Notes under the pieces: generated by a model | Seen by the model: only the letters and a program-made list of their open reading frames with translations | Told to the model about the DNA's origin: nothing | Database searches by the model: none | Made by a program: the position numbers and the translations under genes | Part shown: positions 54,347 to 63,809 of the stretch, one piece after another | Numbering within the stretch: position 1 is the stretch's first letter | Layout: each line of letters opens with the position of its first letter | Source: Fictibacillus solisalsi | Lineage (GTDB): Bacteria > Bacillota > Bacilli > Bacillales > Fictibacillaceae | Assembly: GCF_900103485.1 (NCBI RefSeq) | Contig: NZ_FNHW01000001.1 | Coordinates: 1,709,418 to 1,773,417 of the forward strand | Direction of reading: 5' to 3' | Length of the DNA stretch: 64,000 nt

Positions 54347-56056
54347 CTATGAGGTTTTTTTTATTTCATTTGCCAGGTCAAGAAGCTCCCTTGCATGCTG
54401 TTTCGTCAATTCGGTAATTTCCACACCTGATATCATCCGGCCAATTTCGTTGACCTTTTGGCTCGTTTCCAGTGACACAACATGAGTTGTGGTGCGCTTG
54501 TTGGTGGTTTCTTTTGATATATGCAGATGGGTATCCGCCATGGCAGCCACCTGCGGCAAATGCGTAATGCACAGGACCTGAGAACCCTCGGATACCCTGA
54601 AGATTTTTTCAGCAATTGCCTGTGCGACTCTTCCGCTGACACCGGTATCCACTTCGTCAAAAATAATAGCTGTAATGCCCTGATGCTCTGAAAAAATGGA
54701 CTTTAATGCAAGAATGACCCGGGAAAGCTCCCCGCCCGATGCCACTTTGGCAAGCGGCTTTAATGGTTCACCAGGATTCGTTGAAATGAAAAACTCTGCA
54801 TGGTCGCTTCCATACTTTCCAAAATCCTGTTCACGCACTGCATCTTCCTCGGCTAAAGAGGAAATCCTTATGTCAAACACCGTTTTTTCCATATAGAGTG
54901 CTTTAAGCTCCTGGTGAATATCTGCGATCAGGCTTTCTGCAAGTTTTCTTCGTTTTTTACTTAACTTCATTGCGTTTTTATAGAGCTGCTTTTCTTTTTT
55001 CTGCAGCTCTTGGCGAAGGCTTTCGATATTACCATCTTTGTTCTGGAGCATGTCCAGTTCTTTTTCAATTTTAGCGGCATAATCCAGGATCTCATTTACA
55101 CTATTGCCGTATTTTCTTTTCAGCTTGCTGATCTCATTTAACCTTGTTTCAATAAAATCCAGCCTGGCCGGATCAAATTCCATCGTTTCAAAGTAATTGC
55201 GAATGGTAAAAGCTGCTTCTTCGAGCGCATAAAAGTGATTGGCGACATTTTCCTGAAGCTTGTTCAGTTCATCATCCAGATCGGCCACATTTTGCAAATG
55301 GCTTAATGCGACAGATACGTTCTCGATCCCTTTGTTTTCTCCGTACAGGGATTCATATGAATCCTGAAGACTGTTGAATAGCTTCTCGTAATTCCCGAGC
55401 TTCAGCTTCTCTTCCTGAAGCTCATCATCTTCATTCGCAACAAGTTCAGCACTATTGATCTCCTCCAGCTGGTATTGGATTAAATCCAGCCGCTGATTTA
55501 TCTGCTGTTCATTTTCAGTCAAATTCCTCAACTGCTTATGAAGAGCCTTATAGTCTGTATAGACCGTCTGATACTGGGCGATCATTTGCTCCATTGCTTC
55601 GCCGCCAAAGCTGTCCAAAAGCGATAAATGCATCTCTGGCTGCATGAGGTATTGGGTTTCATGCTGTCCATGGATATCCACCAGCGATTGTCCAATATCT
55701 TTGAGCAGCGTAAGCGTGACAAGCTTGCCATTGATTCGGCACACACTTTTTCCCGACTCCATAATGTCTCTTTTTAAAACAACCATGCCGTCGGGAATGT
55801 CTATTCCCAACTCTTCCGCCTTCGCATAGACAGGATGCGGAGCATCGACCAAAAATAAACCTTCGATTTCCGCTTTGGCCGTGCCATAGCGCACGAATTC
55901 AGAAGACCCTCTTCCTCCTATAAGCAAACCGATAGCGTCAATAATAATGGATTTACCTGCACCTGTTTCACCCGTTAAAACCGTTAATCCTTTATTAAAT
56001 GAAATGGTTAATGCCTCTATAATCGCAAAATTGCGGATGCTTAATTCTGCCAGCAA
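54347..56056 (-). CDS. recN: DNA repair ATPase RecN
   Basis: 569 residues from TTG 56056, preceded by AAGGTG at 8 bases; this gives the family start LLAELSIRNFAIIE (a GTG 9 bases out is possible). SMC-like: Walker A GETGAGKSIIIDA near 30, long coiled coils about 150-370, signature VASGGELSRVILALK near 440 and Walker B ITAIIFDEVDTGVSG near 470. Gathers double-strand break ends. Just after argR on the same strand, as in B. subtilis. Confidence 0.94.
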   Translation of the reverse strand: MLAELSIRNFAIIEALTISFNKGLTVLTGETGAGKSIIIDAIGLLIGGRGSSEFVRYGTAKAEIEGLFLVDAPHPVYAKAEELGIDIPDGMVVLKRDIMESGKSVCRINGKLVTLTLLKDIGQSLVDIHGQHETQYLMQPEMHLSLLDSFGGEAMEQMIAQYQTVYTDYKALHKQLRNLTENEQQINQRLDLIQYQLEEINSAELVANEDDELQEEKLKLGNYEKLFNSLQDSYESLYGENKGIENVSVALSHLQNVADLDDELNKLQENVANHFYALEEAAFTIRNYFETMEFDPARLDFIETRLNEISKLKRKYGNSVNEILDYAAKIEKELDMLQNKDGNIESLRQELQKKEKQLYKNAMKLSKKRRKLAESLIADIHQELKALYMEKTVFDIRISSLAEEDAVREQDFGKYGSDHAEFFISTNPGEPLKPLAKVASGGELSRVILALKSIFSEHQGITAIIFDEVDTGVSGRVAQAIAEKIFRVSEGSQVLCITHLPQVAAMADTHLHISKETTNKRTTTHVVSLETSQKVNEIGRMISGVEITELTKQHARELLDLANEIKKTS

Positions 56057-56108
56057 TACTATCACACCTTACCTTATATGCTTTTTGCGCTCAACTGGCG
56101 CCGGGTCT

Positions 56109-56558
56109 CTACAGCATGTCCAAAAACCGTTGCGAAACATCTGGAGAAACATCCTTTGAACGGCAAATTACGAGGATTGTGTCATCTCCACAAATCGTTC
56201 CCATAATGTCCTCCCAGTCCAATTTGTCAATGAGCGCACCGATGGCATTTGCATTCCCGGGAAGCGTCTTCATAACAATCAGATGGTCAGCCTGATCAAT
56301 GCTCACAAAGCTGTCGATTAACGTTCTTCTCAGCTTTTGAAGCGGATTGAACCTTTGGTCAGCCGGGAGGCTGTATTTATACCTTCCATCGGACAAAGGT
56401 ACCTTTACGAGATGCAGTTCTTTGATATCACGGGAGACCGTTGCCTGCGTCACATTAAAATGAGCATTGCGAAGCTCCTCGACCAGGTCATCTTGTGTTT
56501 CAATTTCTTTATGTGTAATGATTTCCCTTATTTTAATATGACGTTGGCCTTTATTCAC
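56109..56558 (-). CDS. argR: Arginine repressor ArgR/AhrC
   Basis: 149 residues from GTG (GAGGTG 6 bases upstream), the AhrC length; upstream starts in frame have no site. Winged-helix N-domain [15 protein letters not shown]-like with [18 protein letters not shown] near 42, and hexamer-forming arginine-binding C-domain [30 protein letters not shown] near 105-135, with the GDD arginine contact. Represses arginine synthesis and activates catabolism. Located between recN and tlyA as in Bacillus. Confidence 0.96.
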   Translation of the reverse strand: MNKGQRHIKIREIITHKEIETQDDLVEELRNAHFNVTQATVSRDIKELHLVKVPLSDGRYKYSLPADQRFNPLQKLRRTLIDSFVSIDQADHLIVMKTLPGNANAIGALIDKLDWEDIMGTICGDDTILVICRSKDVSPDVSQRFLDML

Positions 56559-56678
56559 ATCTTTCACCTCATTTACGAACAAATCTGCTCATATTCTTAA
56601 GTATCTGCTCTTATCTTATAATATTGTCACTGACTTGTACATTCTTTACAGCTTTCCTACCCTTTAACCGATATTTTA

Positions 56679-56716
56679 GAAAAAAAACCCGTATCACATG
56701 TTTGTAATACGGGTTG
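56679..56716 (-). terminator. Terminator of the dxs-tlyA unit
   Basis: ACCCGTAT / ATACGGGT stem with a 12-base loop and T7-8 on the minus strand, 7 bases after the TlyA-like stop. Confidence 0.85.
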
Positions 56717-56722
56717 TGTGCA

Positions 56723-57550
56723 TTATTTGCCGTCGTCTGCTTTTTTAAACTGTTGGTGTGCTTCTTCCACGACGCGTGAAATCTCTTTGGTTAAAGATGG
56801 TGCACCGTCCACTTCTTTTGCTTTAAGATGGACCAGAAATTCGATGTTTCCTTCGCCGCCAGTGATAGGGGAGTAGGAAAGATCGCTGACGCTATACCCT
56901 TCATTTTGAGAAAACTGGATAATCTCCTCGATAACACGCCGATGAACAGCAGGATCCCGGACAATACCCTTTTTCCCAACGTCCTCTCTGCCCGCTTCGA
57001 ACTGCGGTTTAATCAGAGCGATGACGCTGCCGCCAGGCTTGATGATGGTTTTCAGGACGGGGAGAATCAACCGTAACGAAATGAAAGAAACATCAATGGT
57101 TGCAAAATCCGGAAGCCCCTGTTCCAGATCCTCAGGCTTTACATATCTAAAGTTCGTTCGTTCCATGACAGCTACCCGGTCGTCCTGGCGAATCTTCCAG
57201 GCGAGCTGGTTATAGCCTACATCCAGGGCATATACAAATTCAGCACCGTTTTGCAGGGCACAATCTGTAAATCCACCGGTTGAAGCACCAATATCGAGCA
57301 CTGTAAGACCCTTCAAATCAAGATCAAAAACTTTAATGGCCTTCTCGAGCTTCAGTCCTCCTCTGCTGACATAGGGAATAACATTTCCCTTTACCGACAG
57401 AGGGGCATCCACATCGATCTTTACACCAGGTTTGTCTAATCGTTCACTGCCGGAATAAACCAATCCGGCCATGATAGAACGTTTCGCTTTTTCTCTTGTC
57501 TCGCTTAATCCACGCTCTACGAGCAAAACGTCGATTCGTTCCTTCTTCAT
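56723..57550 (-). CDS. yqxC: TlyA-family RNA methyltransferase (YqxC)
   Basis: 275 residues. An N-terminal S4 RNA-binding domain ([29 protein letters not shown] region) and an FtsJ-like methyltransferase domain with the SAM motif [16 protein letters not shown] near 85 and [10 protein letters not shown] near 150. In mycobacteria TlyA makes 2'-O-methylcytidines in rRNA; in Bacillus the substrate is presumed rRNA. Overlaps the dxs stop by 4 bases (ATGA), hence translational coupling. Confidence 0.92.
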   Translation of the reverse strand: MKKERIDVLLVERGLSETREKAKRSIMAGLVYSGSERLDKPGVKIDVDAPLSVKGNVIPYVSRGGLKLEKAIKVFDLDLKGLTVLDIGASTGGFTDCALQNGAEFVYALDVGYNQLAWKIRQDDRVAVMERTNFRYVKPEDLEQGLPDFATIDVSFISLRLILPVLKTIIKPGGSVIALIKPQFEAGREDVGKKGIVRDPAVHRRVIEEIIQFSQNEGYSVSDLSYSPITGGEGNIEFLVHLKAKEVDGAPSLTKEISRVVEEAHQQFKKADDGK

Positions 57551-59448
57551 GTATACAAACCCTTTTTCCTTTTAGTGGAAACCATTTTTTTAGTACGTTC
57601 AACTACAGCCTCAGTCGTCATTCCGATTTCTTCGAGAAGCTTTGTCACACTGCCGTGTTCAATAAAGCAATCTGGAATTCCCATTCTGTCCACGATGGTT
57701 GAATGGAATTGATGGTCGTTGGCATACTCCAGTACAGAGCTTCCAAAGCCTCCCTGCAGTACCGCTTCCTCAATTGTAAGAATCGGAAGACCTTCCTGCA
57801 GAATTTCTAACATCATCTCATGATCAAATGGTTTAATAAACCTTGCATTTACGACTCTCACTGAAATTCCTTGTTTAGCAAGAATCTCCCATGCTTCCAT
57901 AGCCATAGGAATAGTTGTTCCAAAGGTTAGAATGACAGCATCACTGCCTTCTTTTAGCACTTCCCAGCTGCCAATCGGAATTTCTTCCAAATCAGGATCC
58001 ATTTCGATGCCTATACCGTTTCCTCTCGGATAACGAATAGCGATTGGCCCATCATCGTATCTTACAGCAGTATTGACGAGGTGCTGAAGTTCATTCTCGT
58101 CTTTCCCCATCGCAATGACCATATTCGGCACATGGCGCATAAAGGCAATATCAAAGACACCCTGATGGGTTTCTCCATCGGCACCCACAAGCCCGGCGCG
58201 GTCAATTGTGAGAATAACATTCAAATTTTGTCTGGCTACGTCATGCACAAGCTGATCATAAGCCCGCTGAAGGAACGTGGAATAAATCGAAAGCACTGGC
58301 TTCATGTTTTGCGTGGCAAGCCCCGCTGCCATGGTCATGGCATGCTGTTCCGCAATTCCGACATCAAAGAGGCGGTCAGGGAATTTTTCTGCATATCCCT
58401 GCAGCTGTGAACCTAAAATCATGGCTGGTGTTATAACTACAATGCGCTCGTCGGTTTCAGAAAGCGTGCAAAGTGTATCGCTTACGAGCCTGCTGTAAGA
58501 AGGACCTGCTTGTTTTGCCTTAATTTTCTCGCCAGATTCAATCTTGTATGGCCCTACACCGTGCCAGTGGTCAATGATATCCTGTTCGGCCGGCTTGTAG
58601 CCTTTGCCCTTTTTGGTCAGAACATGAACAATCACAGGTCCCTCTGTCTTTTTAGCATAACGGAGGTTCTCCTCCAGATCTTCCAGATCATGCCCGTCTA
58701 CTGGTCCAAGATAGGTGTAGCCAAGTTCTTCAAAAAACATGCCGGAAACGAGCATGTATTTCAAGCTGTCCTTCACACGTTCGGCCGTAGCTGCGAGCTT
58801 CCCGCCAAAGGCCGGAATTTTGCGGATCAGTGATTCGAGTTCATCCTTGGCCTTATTGTATTTCTTGGCGGTTCTCATACGGCCGAGCACACTGTGAAGC
58901 GCACCGACATTTGGCGCTATGGACATTTCATTGTCATTCAAAACCACGATCAGGTCTTTCTTTTCATGACCGATGTGATTCAAGGCTTCAAGGGCCATGC
59001 CTCCTGTTAACGCACCGTCCCCGATGATGGCAACGACCTTTTCATCGGTTCCTTTCAGGTCCCGCGCAACCGCCATGCCCATCGCAGCAGAAAGCGATGT
59101 GGAGCTATGGCCGGTTTCCCAGACATCATGCTCACTTTCAATGCGTTTCGGAAAACCGCAAAGCCCTTTATATTGGCGCAGCGTATCAAACTGACCGGTT
59201 CTTCCGGTCAGAATTTTGTGGATATACGCTTGATGGCCAACGTCCCAGATAAACTTGTCCTTTGGGCTGTCAAAAATTTTATGAAGAGCAAGAGTCAGCT
59301 CAACGACCCCCAGGTTTGCCCCGAGATGCCCGCCGGTTACGGATAATTTGCTGATTAAAAACTGGCGAATCTCAAGCGCAAGTTTTTTAAGCTGTTCTTG
59401 ATCATAATTCTTTAAGAACTGAGGGTTTTGAATCTCTTCCAGTTTCAT
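57547..59448 (-). CDS. dxs: 1-Deoxy-D-xylulose-5-phosphate synthase
   Basis: 633 residues. First step of the MEP isoprenoid pathway: pyruvate plus glyceraldehyde 3-phosphate to DXP, TPP-dependent. Motifs: [18 protein letters not shown] near 40, [17 protein letters not shown] near 66, TPP-binding [18 protein letters not shown] near 143-160, [11 protein letters not shown], catalytic-Glu region [20 protein letters not shown] near 365-375 and [15 protein letters not shown] near 415. It follows oapA by 21 bases and precedes the tlyA-like gene. Confidence 0.96.
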   Translation of the reverse strand: MKLEEIQNPQFLKNYDQEQLKKLALEIRQFLISKLSVTGGHLGANLGVVELTLALHKIFDSPKDKFIWDVGHQAYIHKILTGRTGQFDTLRQYKGLCGFPKRIESEHDVWETGHSSTSLSAAMGMAVARDLKGTDEKVVAIIGDGALTGGMALEALNHIGHEKKDLIVVLNDNEMSIAPNVGALHSVLGRMRTAKKYNKAKDELESLIRKIPAFGGKLAATAERVKDSLKYMLVSGMFFEELGYTYLGPVDGHDLEDLEENLRYAKKTEGPVIVHVLTKKGKGYKPAEQDIIDHWHGVGPYKIESGEKIKAKQAGPSYSRLVSDTLCTLSETDERIVVITPAMILGSQLQGYAEKFPDRLFDVGIAEQHAMTMAAGLATQNMKPVLSIYSTFLQRAYDQLVHDVARQNLNVILTIDRAGLVGADGETHQGVFDIAFMRHVPNMVIAMGKDENELQHLVNTAVRYDDGPIAIRYPRGNGIGIEMDPDLEEIPIGSWEVLKEGSDAVILTFGTTIPMAMEAWEILAKQGISVRVVNARFIKPFDHEMMLEILQEGLPILTIEEAVLQGGFGSSVLEYANDHQFHSTIVDRMGIPDCFIEHGSVTKLLEEIGMTTEAVVERTKKMVSTKRKKGLYT

Positions 59449-59469
59449 GGAAAATCCTCACTTTCCAAT

Positions 59470-60069
59470 TTAGTTCCTTCTCTTTCCTCTCTTAGAAGAA
59501 GTACCAAATAATCTAATCTTTAATTTTTCCTCAAAAAAATATAATAAACGGCCCACTTGAAAAATAATGGCTGTCGCATGATGGATGGCATATGACTTGC
59601 CGAACGCCTTGCCTCCAACAGTTAAGGCCGCAATAATTCCTGTAAATAAAATGGAGATGGTACGTTCAAATAATGTTCCCTCCCCATGCCCAAGCGTCAT
59701 TGTCAATTCAATGATTACGGCAGCAGATGCGGTGCCACTGATAATCCCCGAAATATCACCGATGACATCATTGCAAAAGTTGGAAACCCTGTCCGCATTC
59801 CGGGTGATTAGGATCGCGTGCCGGGAACCCGGAACTTTTTCTGAAGCCATGGCATGAAAAGGCACTTCGTTGGCTGCTGTGGAAGCTACTCCAATAATAT
59901 CAAATAACACACCTATAAGAACAATAATTAACACAATCACCATACCCATGCCCCATGATACACCACTTAGCATCAAGGTGGAAGTCACTGAAAAAATTGC
60001 CGCTAACACGAGGGTGATAACGGCAATGCCTGTACTCCATTTTATCGATTTATGAAATGTATGCTTCAT
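59470..60069 (-). CDS. oapA: OLE RNA-associated membrane protein OapA (DUF21-like)
   Basis: 199 residues, four predicted membrane segments (about 14-34, 40-62, 105-130, 140-160) and a basic C-terminal tail (KIRLFGTSSKRGKRRN). Similar to the DUF21/CNNM domain (STAANEVPFHAMASEKVPGSRHA segment near 62-85) but with no CBS or CorC domain. Position directly downstream of the OLE RNA and upstream of dxs is that of OapA, which binds OLE RNA and carries it to the membrane in Bacillus halodurans. Start ATG has GGGAG 6 bases upstream. If not OapA, it is an orphan DUF21 membrane protein. Confidence 0.82.
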   Translation of the reverse strand: MKHTFHKSIKWSTGIAVITLVLAAIFSVTSTLMLSGVSWGMGMVIVLIIVLIGVLFDIIGVASTAANEVPFHAMASEKVPGSRHAILITRNADRVSNFCNDVIGDISGIISGTASAAVIIELTMTLGHGEGTLFERTISILFTGIIAALTVGGKAFGKSYAIHHATAIIFQVGRLLYFFEEKLKIRLFGTSSKRGKRRN

Positions 60070-60088
60070 AAAAGACTCCCGGATAAAA

Positions 60089-60122
60089 TGAATGCCTTAC
60101 GCTTAACCAGGCGTAAGGCCTC
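60089..60122 (-). other. Hairpin between OLE RNA and oapA
   Basis: GCCTTACGC / GCGTAAGGC, perfect 9-base stem with an 8-base loop, followed on the minus strand by ATTCATTTTATCC. No proper T run, so I read it as a structure separating or processing the RNA from the oapA message rather than as a strong terminator; partial attenuation is possible. Confidence 0.55.
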
Positions 60123-60135
60123 ATTTGAATTATGT

Positions 60136-60748
60136 ATGAGGAGTGGTCATTCAAAAAGTAAACGCTGCGGCTTAGGTCCAGTAGGTTTTCCCAAGAGGAA
60201 ACGAAATTGTCGCCAAATTCGCAGTTTCCCTTTACTTCCTCCTTAACGCAGTCGCCTGGCGTTAGACTGGATTGCCACTTAGTCCGCACTATAATCCTTT
60301 TTGAATGTCGATGGAACAGTCTAGGAGTTTTCCTCAACAGCCCTTCCCCATTTCCCTAGCCTCTTTTGCAGAGATGATTTCATATGGCATAAACAAAGTT
60401 CCGGCGGCCAACCTTCACCCGTTTCCATGTCCATAATCCCCTCAAACTCCACTCAAGGCAGGCTACGCTGCATGTTTCCGCTCAAAGGTTAAGCAGAACA
60501 AAAACAGGTTCAAACCCCATTTCACAGCAAGGTATTAACACACAAGCCGCAAAGATGGGGGCCTCCGCGGAAGCAGGGTCATCGCCCACATGCCATTGTG
60601 GATCGCCCTGCGACCTTAACTCCCAGCGTCAACCCAAGGCTGGGCGCCTCAAGCCGGCACCAGGAACTTCATCGATGTGCCCTTTGGCGGATTTTTAGGC
60701 CCGCCTTCAGGAATGGGAGACTGACTAGAATACTGCACCACTCCAAAA
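60136..60748 (-). ncRNA. ole: OLE RNA (ornate, large, extremophilic RNA)
   Basis: About 610 bases with no credible protein gene, between ispA and a DUF21-like membrane protein gene next to dxs, the known setting of OLE RNA. The ends pair: GGAGTGGT near the 5' end (60737-60744) with ACCACTCC near the 3' end (60140-60147), followed inward by ATTC/GAAT. This closing stem spans 605 bases, close to the known size of about 600 nt. The interior is G+C-richer than the gaps nearby and full of short inverted repeats. Known OLE RNAs form a membrane ribonucleoprotein needed under cold, alcohol and metal stress. Identification rests on context and architecture; I have not aligned it to the family model. 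Confidence 0.85.
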
Positions 60749-60756
60749 TATTTCTT

Positions 60757-60785
60757 ATCATACCATAAAATCGGACAGCCAACAA
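60757..60785 (-). promoter_or_regulatory. Candidate promoter for OLE RNA
   Basis: On the minus strand TTGTTG (60780-60785), 17 bases, TATGAT (60757-60762) with an extended TGG before it. It lies immediately after the ispA stop; start expected near 60749, just outside the closing stem. Co-transcription from ispA is also likely. Confidence 0.55.
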
Positions 60786-60798
60786 TAAGCCCAAAACC

Positions 60799-61677
60799 TT
60801 AATGGTTTCTACTTACAATATAATCTGCTATGCCTTCAAGTATGACTGGTTCTACATTCGCTTTTCTTAGATTTTCTTTAGAGAGTGCAAGTTGGCTGGT
60901 AAGTTGTTCTTTAGCACCGTCGAGTGTGAGCAGCTTGGGGTACGTACTTTTCATATTGTGCTCGTCACTTCCAGCAGGTTTTCCCATCAGCTCTGAGTCC
61001 CCCATCACATCGAGGATATCGTCCTGAATCTGAAACGCTATACCAAGATGCCGGCTGAACGCCCTGAGATGTGACAAATCCTGTTCGGAGGCATTGGCCA
61101 AAATCGCGCCAAAGAGGACGGACACCTCTAGAAGACGACCCGTTTTTCTTTCATGTATGGACTGGAGCTCGCCGAGTGTAAGTTTCTTGTTTTCCGATTC
61201 CATGTCCACGGTCTGACCGGCCACCATTCCTTCAGCTCCGGCTGCTTCAGCCAATAAGGAAAGAAGGGCTACTTTTTGGCCGGAGCTATACGTGCTGCTT
61301 TGGGCAATTACCTGAAAGCTCATGGTCAAAAGTGCATCTCCTGCAAGAATGGCTGTCGCTTCTCCGAACATTTTATGATTTGTGGGTTTTCCCCTTCGAA
61401 AATCATCATCATCCATAGAAGGGAGATCATCATGAATTAAGGAATACGTATGAACCATTTCCAACGCACACGCCGCCTCCAACCCCACTTCAGCTCGCTG
61501 TCCGAAGGCTTCTAGCACGGAGAGTGTTAAAATCGGTCGAAGCCGCTTTCCTCCAGCTTCAAGCGAGTAAAGCATCGCTTCCTTCAGGTTGGCAGGAATG
61601 GCTTTATGCTTTAGATAAGAAGGAAGGTATTCATCAATCAAATGTTTTTTGTCTTTCAGGTAATCTTGTATCTTCAT
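60799..61677 (-). CDS. ispA: Farnesyl diphosphate synthase
   Basis: 292 residues, short-chain prenyl diphosphate synthase making farnesyl-PP. The Asp-rich motifs are visible: YSLIHDDLPSMDDDD near 82-96 (first) and FQIQDDILD near 222 (second), with GGKRLRPILTL near 44 and MVAGQTVDMES near 160. Aromatic residues ahead of the first motif (MVHTYSLIHDD) fit the C15 product. Starts directly after the xseB stop (TAGATG), so the two are coupled. The OLE RNA follows. Confidence 0.95.
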   Translation of the reverse strand: MKIQDYLKDKKHLIDEYLPSYLKHKAIPANLKEAMLYSLEAGGKRLRPILTLSVLEAFGQRAEVGLEAACALEMVHTYSLIHDDLPSMDDDDFRRGKPTNHKMFGEATAILAGDALLTMSFQVIAQSSTYSSGQKVALLSLLAEAAGAEGMVAGQTVDMESENKKLTLGELQSIHERKTGRLLEVSVLFGAILANASEQDLSHLRAFSRHLGIAFQIQDDILDVMGDSELMGKPAGSDEHNMKSTYPKLLTLDGAKEQLTSQLALSKENLRKANVEPVILEGIADYIVSRNH

Positions 61678-61914
61678 CTATTTTTCATCGTCCTGAACAA
61701 GAAAAGGCTCGGACTCCCCATTATCTTTCATGATTGTATCCATTTTCTTTTCAATGTTCTGCAATTTGGAATGGCAGACCTTCGATAAAGCCATCCCCTG
61801 TTGAAACAAATCGATGCTTTCTTCCAATGGAACGTCCCCTTCTTCCAGACGCTCGACAATTTGCTCCAGCTGTTCCATTGCTGCTTCAAACGTAATACTT
61901 TTTTGTTCAGCCAT
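61678..61914 (-). CDS. xseB: Exodeoxyribonuclease VII small subunit
   Basis: 78 residues from ATG 61914 with GGAGGAG 7 bases upstream; the longer frame runs into xseA. Typical helical Xse[38 protein letters not shown] near 7-45. Forms the processivity/stability part of the XseA4B-type complex that degrades single-stranded DNA. Overlaps the xseA end by 8 bases and abuts ispA. Confidence 0.94.
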   Translation of the reverse strand: MAEQKSITFEAAMEQLEQIVERLEEGDVPLEESIDLFQQGMALSKVCHSKLQNIEKKMDTIMKDNGESEPFLVQDDEK

Positions 61915-63256
61915 TGTTTTTCTCCTCCAATCCCCATACCTGGCAATCCAGTTTTCCATCCTGAAGCCTTACGGTCACTTTATCTCCAGGCTGGACTTGT
62001 CCCACATTTTTCACAAGTTGTTCTTCTTCTGTATAGACAAGACTGTAGCCCCGCTCCATAACAGCTAGCGGGCTAAGTGCGTTCAAACGCGACAGCTTCC
62101 CCTGGAAACCTGTCTGGCTGCTTTTTATTTGCTGCAGCATCGAGCGTGAAAGTGACCTTCCCAGCCTTGACTGCCTTTCTTTCCATTTCTGAATCTGATC
62201 CGCTGGTGAAAAATAAGAAAGCTGTTTTTGACGCTGATTGACTTTGTTCTTTTGCAGATCAATATTCCGGTGGACTTCCCGGGTCATCGCTTCCATTACC
62301 CGGTCCAGTTCAATCTCTTTTTGCTTAATCAGCTGATCCGGATAGCGGAAAGCATACGATTTCTGCAGCCGCGACAGCTGCTTGCGGTATTGGGCAATCT
62401 GATCACCCATCGCGCGCTTGAGCCTCGTCGTCCGCTGCCTGAGCCTGTCCTGGAGTTCATCCATATGGGGCACCGCTAATTCCGCCGCCGCAGTGGGTGT
62501 TGGAGCCCGCAAATCCGCGACAAAGTCGGCGATCGTAAAGTCGGTCTCATGGCCGACCGCCGAAATAACGGGAATCACTGACCGGTGAATTGCCCGGGCT
62601 ACTACTTCCTCATTAAAGGCCCACAGCTCTTCGATTGAACCTCCCCCGCGCCCCACAATAAGTACATGCGCTGAGCCGGCATTCGCTTTTTCAATCGCTG
62701 CGGCGATAGAAGCAGCCGCACCTGCTCCCTGGACCAAAACGGGGTATACCGTCACCTTAGTGACGGGAAATCTCCTTTTAATGGTGGTGATAATGTCCCT
62801 TACCGCAGCACCGGTCGGCGAAGTAATAACACCTATTTCCGAAGGAAAAGAAGGAATTTCTTTTTTGATGGCATCATCAAACAGACCCTCTTCTTCCAGC
62901 TTCCTTTTCAGTTCTTCATAGGCAAGAAAAAGGTTCCCCACACCATCCTTCTTCATCGACCGGGCATATAGCTGATACTGTCCCTGGGGTTCATAAACTG
63001 AAATTTCCCCCTGAATCAAAACCTTCATCCCGTTTTCGGGCTGGAAAGAAAGAAAACGGTTATTGCCGGCAAACATGACCGCATTCACTCTGCTGTGTTC
63101 ATCTTTCAGCGTAAAATACAAATGACCGCGGCTATGTCGTTTCACATTGGACAGTTCCCCGCGGACCCAGACATTATTGAGATTTTGGTCTTCTTCAAAT
63201 ACCCGCTTAATGTAACGGGTAACCGAACTTATCGTTACATAACGGTCATTTTGCAC
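61907..63256 (-). CDS. xseA: Exodeoxyribonuclease VII large subunit
   Basis: 449 residues. N-terminal OB-fold ([23 protein letters not shown] near 28-50), catalytic domain with [24 protein letters not shown] near 140, [19 protein letters not shown] near 198, [30 protein letters not shown] near 240-268, then a long coiled coil (about 275-400). Cleaves single-stranded DNA to oligonucleotides; needs XseB. It starts 12 bases after nusB. Confidence 0.95.
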   Translation of the reverse strand: MQNDRYVTISSVTRYIKRVFEEDQNLNNVWVRGELSNVKRHSRGHLYFTLKDEHSRVNAVMFAGNNRFLSFQPENGMKVLIQGEISVYEPQGQYQLYARSMKKDGVGNLFLAYEELKRKLEEEGLFDDAIKKEIPSFPSEIGVITSPTGAAVRDIITTIKRRFPVTKVTVYPVLVQGAGAAASIAAAIEKANAGSAHVLIVGRGGGSIEELWAFNEEVVARAIHRSVIPVISAVGHETDFTIADFVADLRAPTPTAAAELAVPHMDELQDRLRQRTTRLKRAMGDQIAQYRKQLSRLQKSYAFRYPDQLIKQKEIELDRVMEAMTREVHRNIDLQKNKVNQRQKQLSYFSPADQIQKWKERQSRLGRSLSRSMLQQIKSSQTGFQGKLSRLNALSPLAVMERGYSLVYTEEEQLVKNVGQVQPGDKVTVRLQDGKLDCQVWGLEEKNNG

Positions 63257-63268
63257 AGAAATGTCTCC

Positions 63269-63664
63269 TTATTTTGAAAAATGCTGTACGACTTTGACGA
63301 GCACGCCATTAACAAAACGCCCTGACTCTTCTCCACCGAAGACCTTTGCAAGTTCAATCGCTTCATTCATGGAGACATTAACCGGAATATCATCAAGAAA
63401 CTGCATTTCGTAAACAGCGAGACGCAATACTGCTTTTTCCACATTAGCCAAGCGTGAGAAACTCCAGTTCTCAAGATGGCTGGAAATCAGTTCGTCGATT
63501 TCCTTTTTGTGTTCTATTGTCCCATAGACAAGATTGTGAAGGAATTCATCCTCTCGTTCTCCTTCTTCCAGAACATGCTTAATTGCCGCTTCCGGTTCAA
63601 TATCACTCACTTCGATTTGAAATAAAGACTGAAATGCCTTTTCTCTTGCCAGTCTACGTTTCAT
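63269..63664 (-). CDS. nusB: Transcription antitermination factor NusB
   Basis: 131 residues, all-helical RNA-binding partner of NusE (S10) in rRNA antitermination. Family features: MKRRLAREKAFQSLFQIEVSD at the start, FLHNLVYGTIEHKKEIDELISSHLENWS near 42-70, LANVEKAVLRLAVYEM near 73, and SMNEAIELAKVFGGEESGRFVNGVLVKV near 98-125. First visible gene of the nusB-xseA-xseB-ispA run. Confidence 0.95.
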   Translation of the reverse strand: MKRRLAREKAFQSLFQIEVSDIEPEAAIKHVLEEGEREDEFLHNLVYGTIEHKKEIDELISSHLENWSFSRLANVEKAVLRLAVYEMQFLDDIPVNVSMNEAIELAKVFGGEESGRFVNGVLVKVVQHFSK

Positions 63665-63773
63665 CTTTTACGTCCTTTCTGCTTCGTACATTAATATAAA
63701 TGAAATCATATCACATGTAGTAAAAGGTTAACAACGCAGGTTCCAGATTTACTGCACAATACAACTCATTTTT

Positions 63774-63808
63774 CTCAAAAAAATAAAGGGGATATAAGAA
63801 TCCCCTTC
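63774..63808 (-). terminator. Terminator of the Asp23-family gene
   Basis: AAGGGGAT / ATCCCCTT stem with a 6-base loop, then TTTATTTTTTT on the minus strand; directly after the stop codon at 63810-63812. Confidence 0.85.
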
Positions 63809-63809
63809 C

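Noticed and set aside
60050-60337. A 95-codon minus-strand frame inside the ncRNA region
   Set aside because: No plausible ribosome site, unusual composition and it crosses conserved-looking hairpins; the region is better read as OLE RNA.
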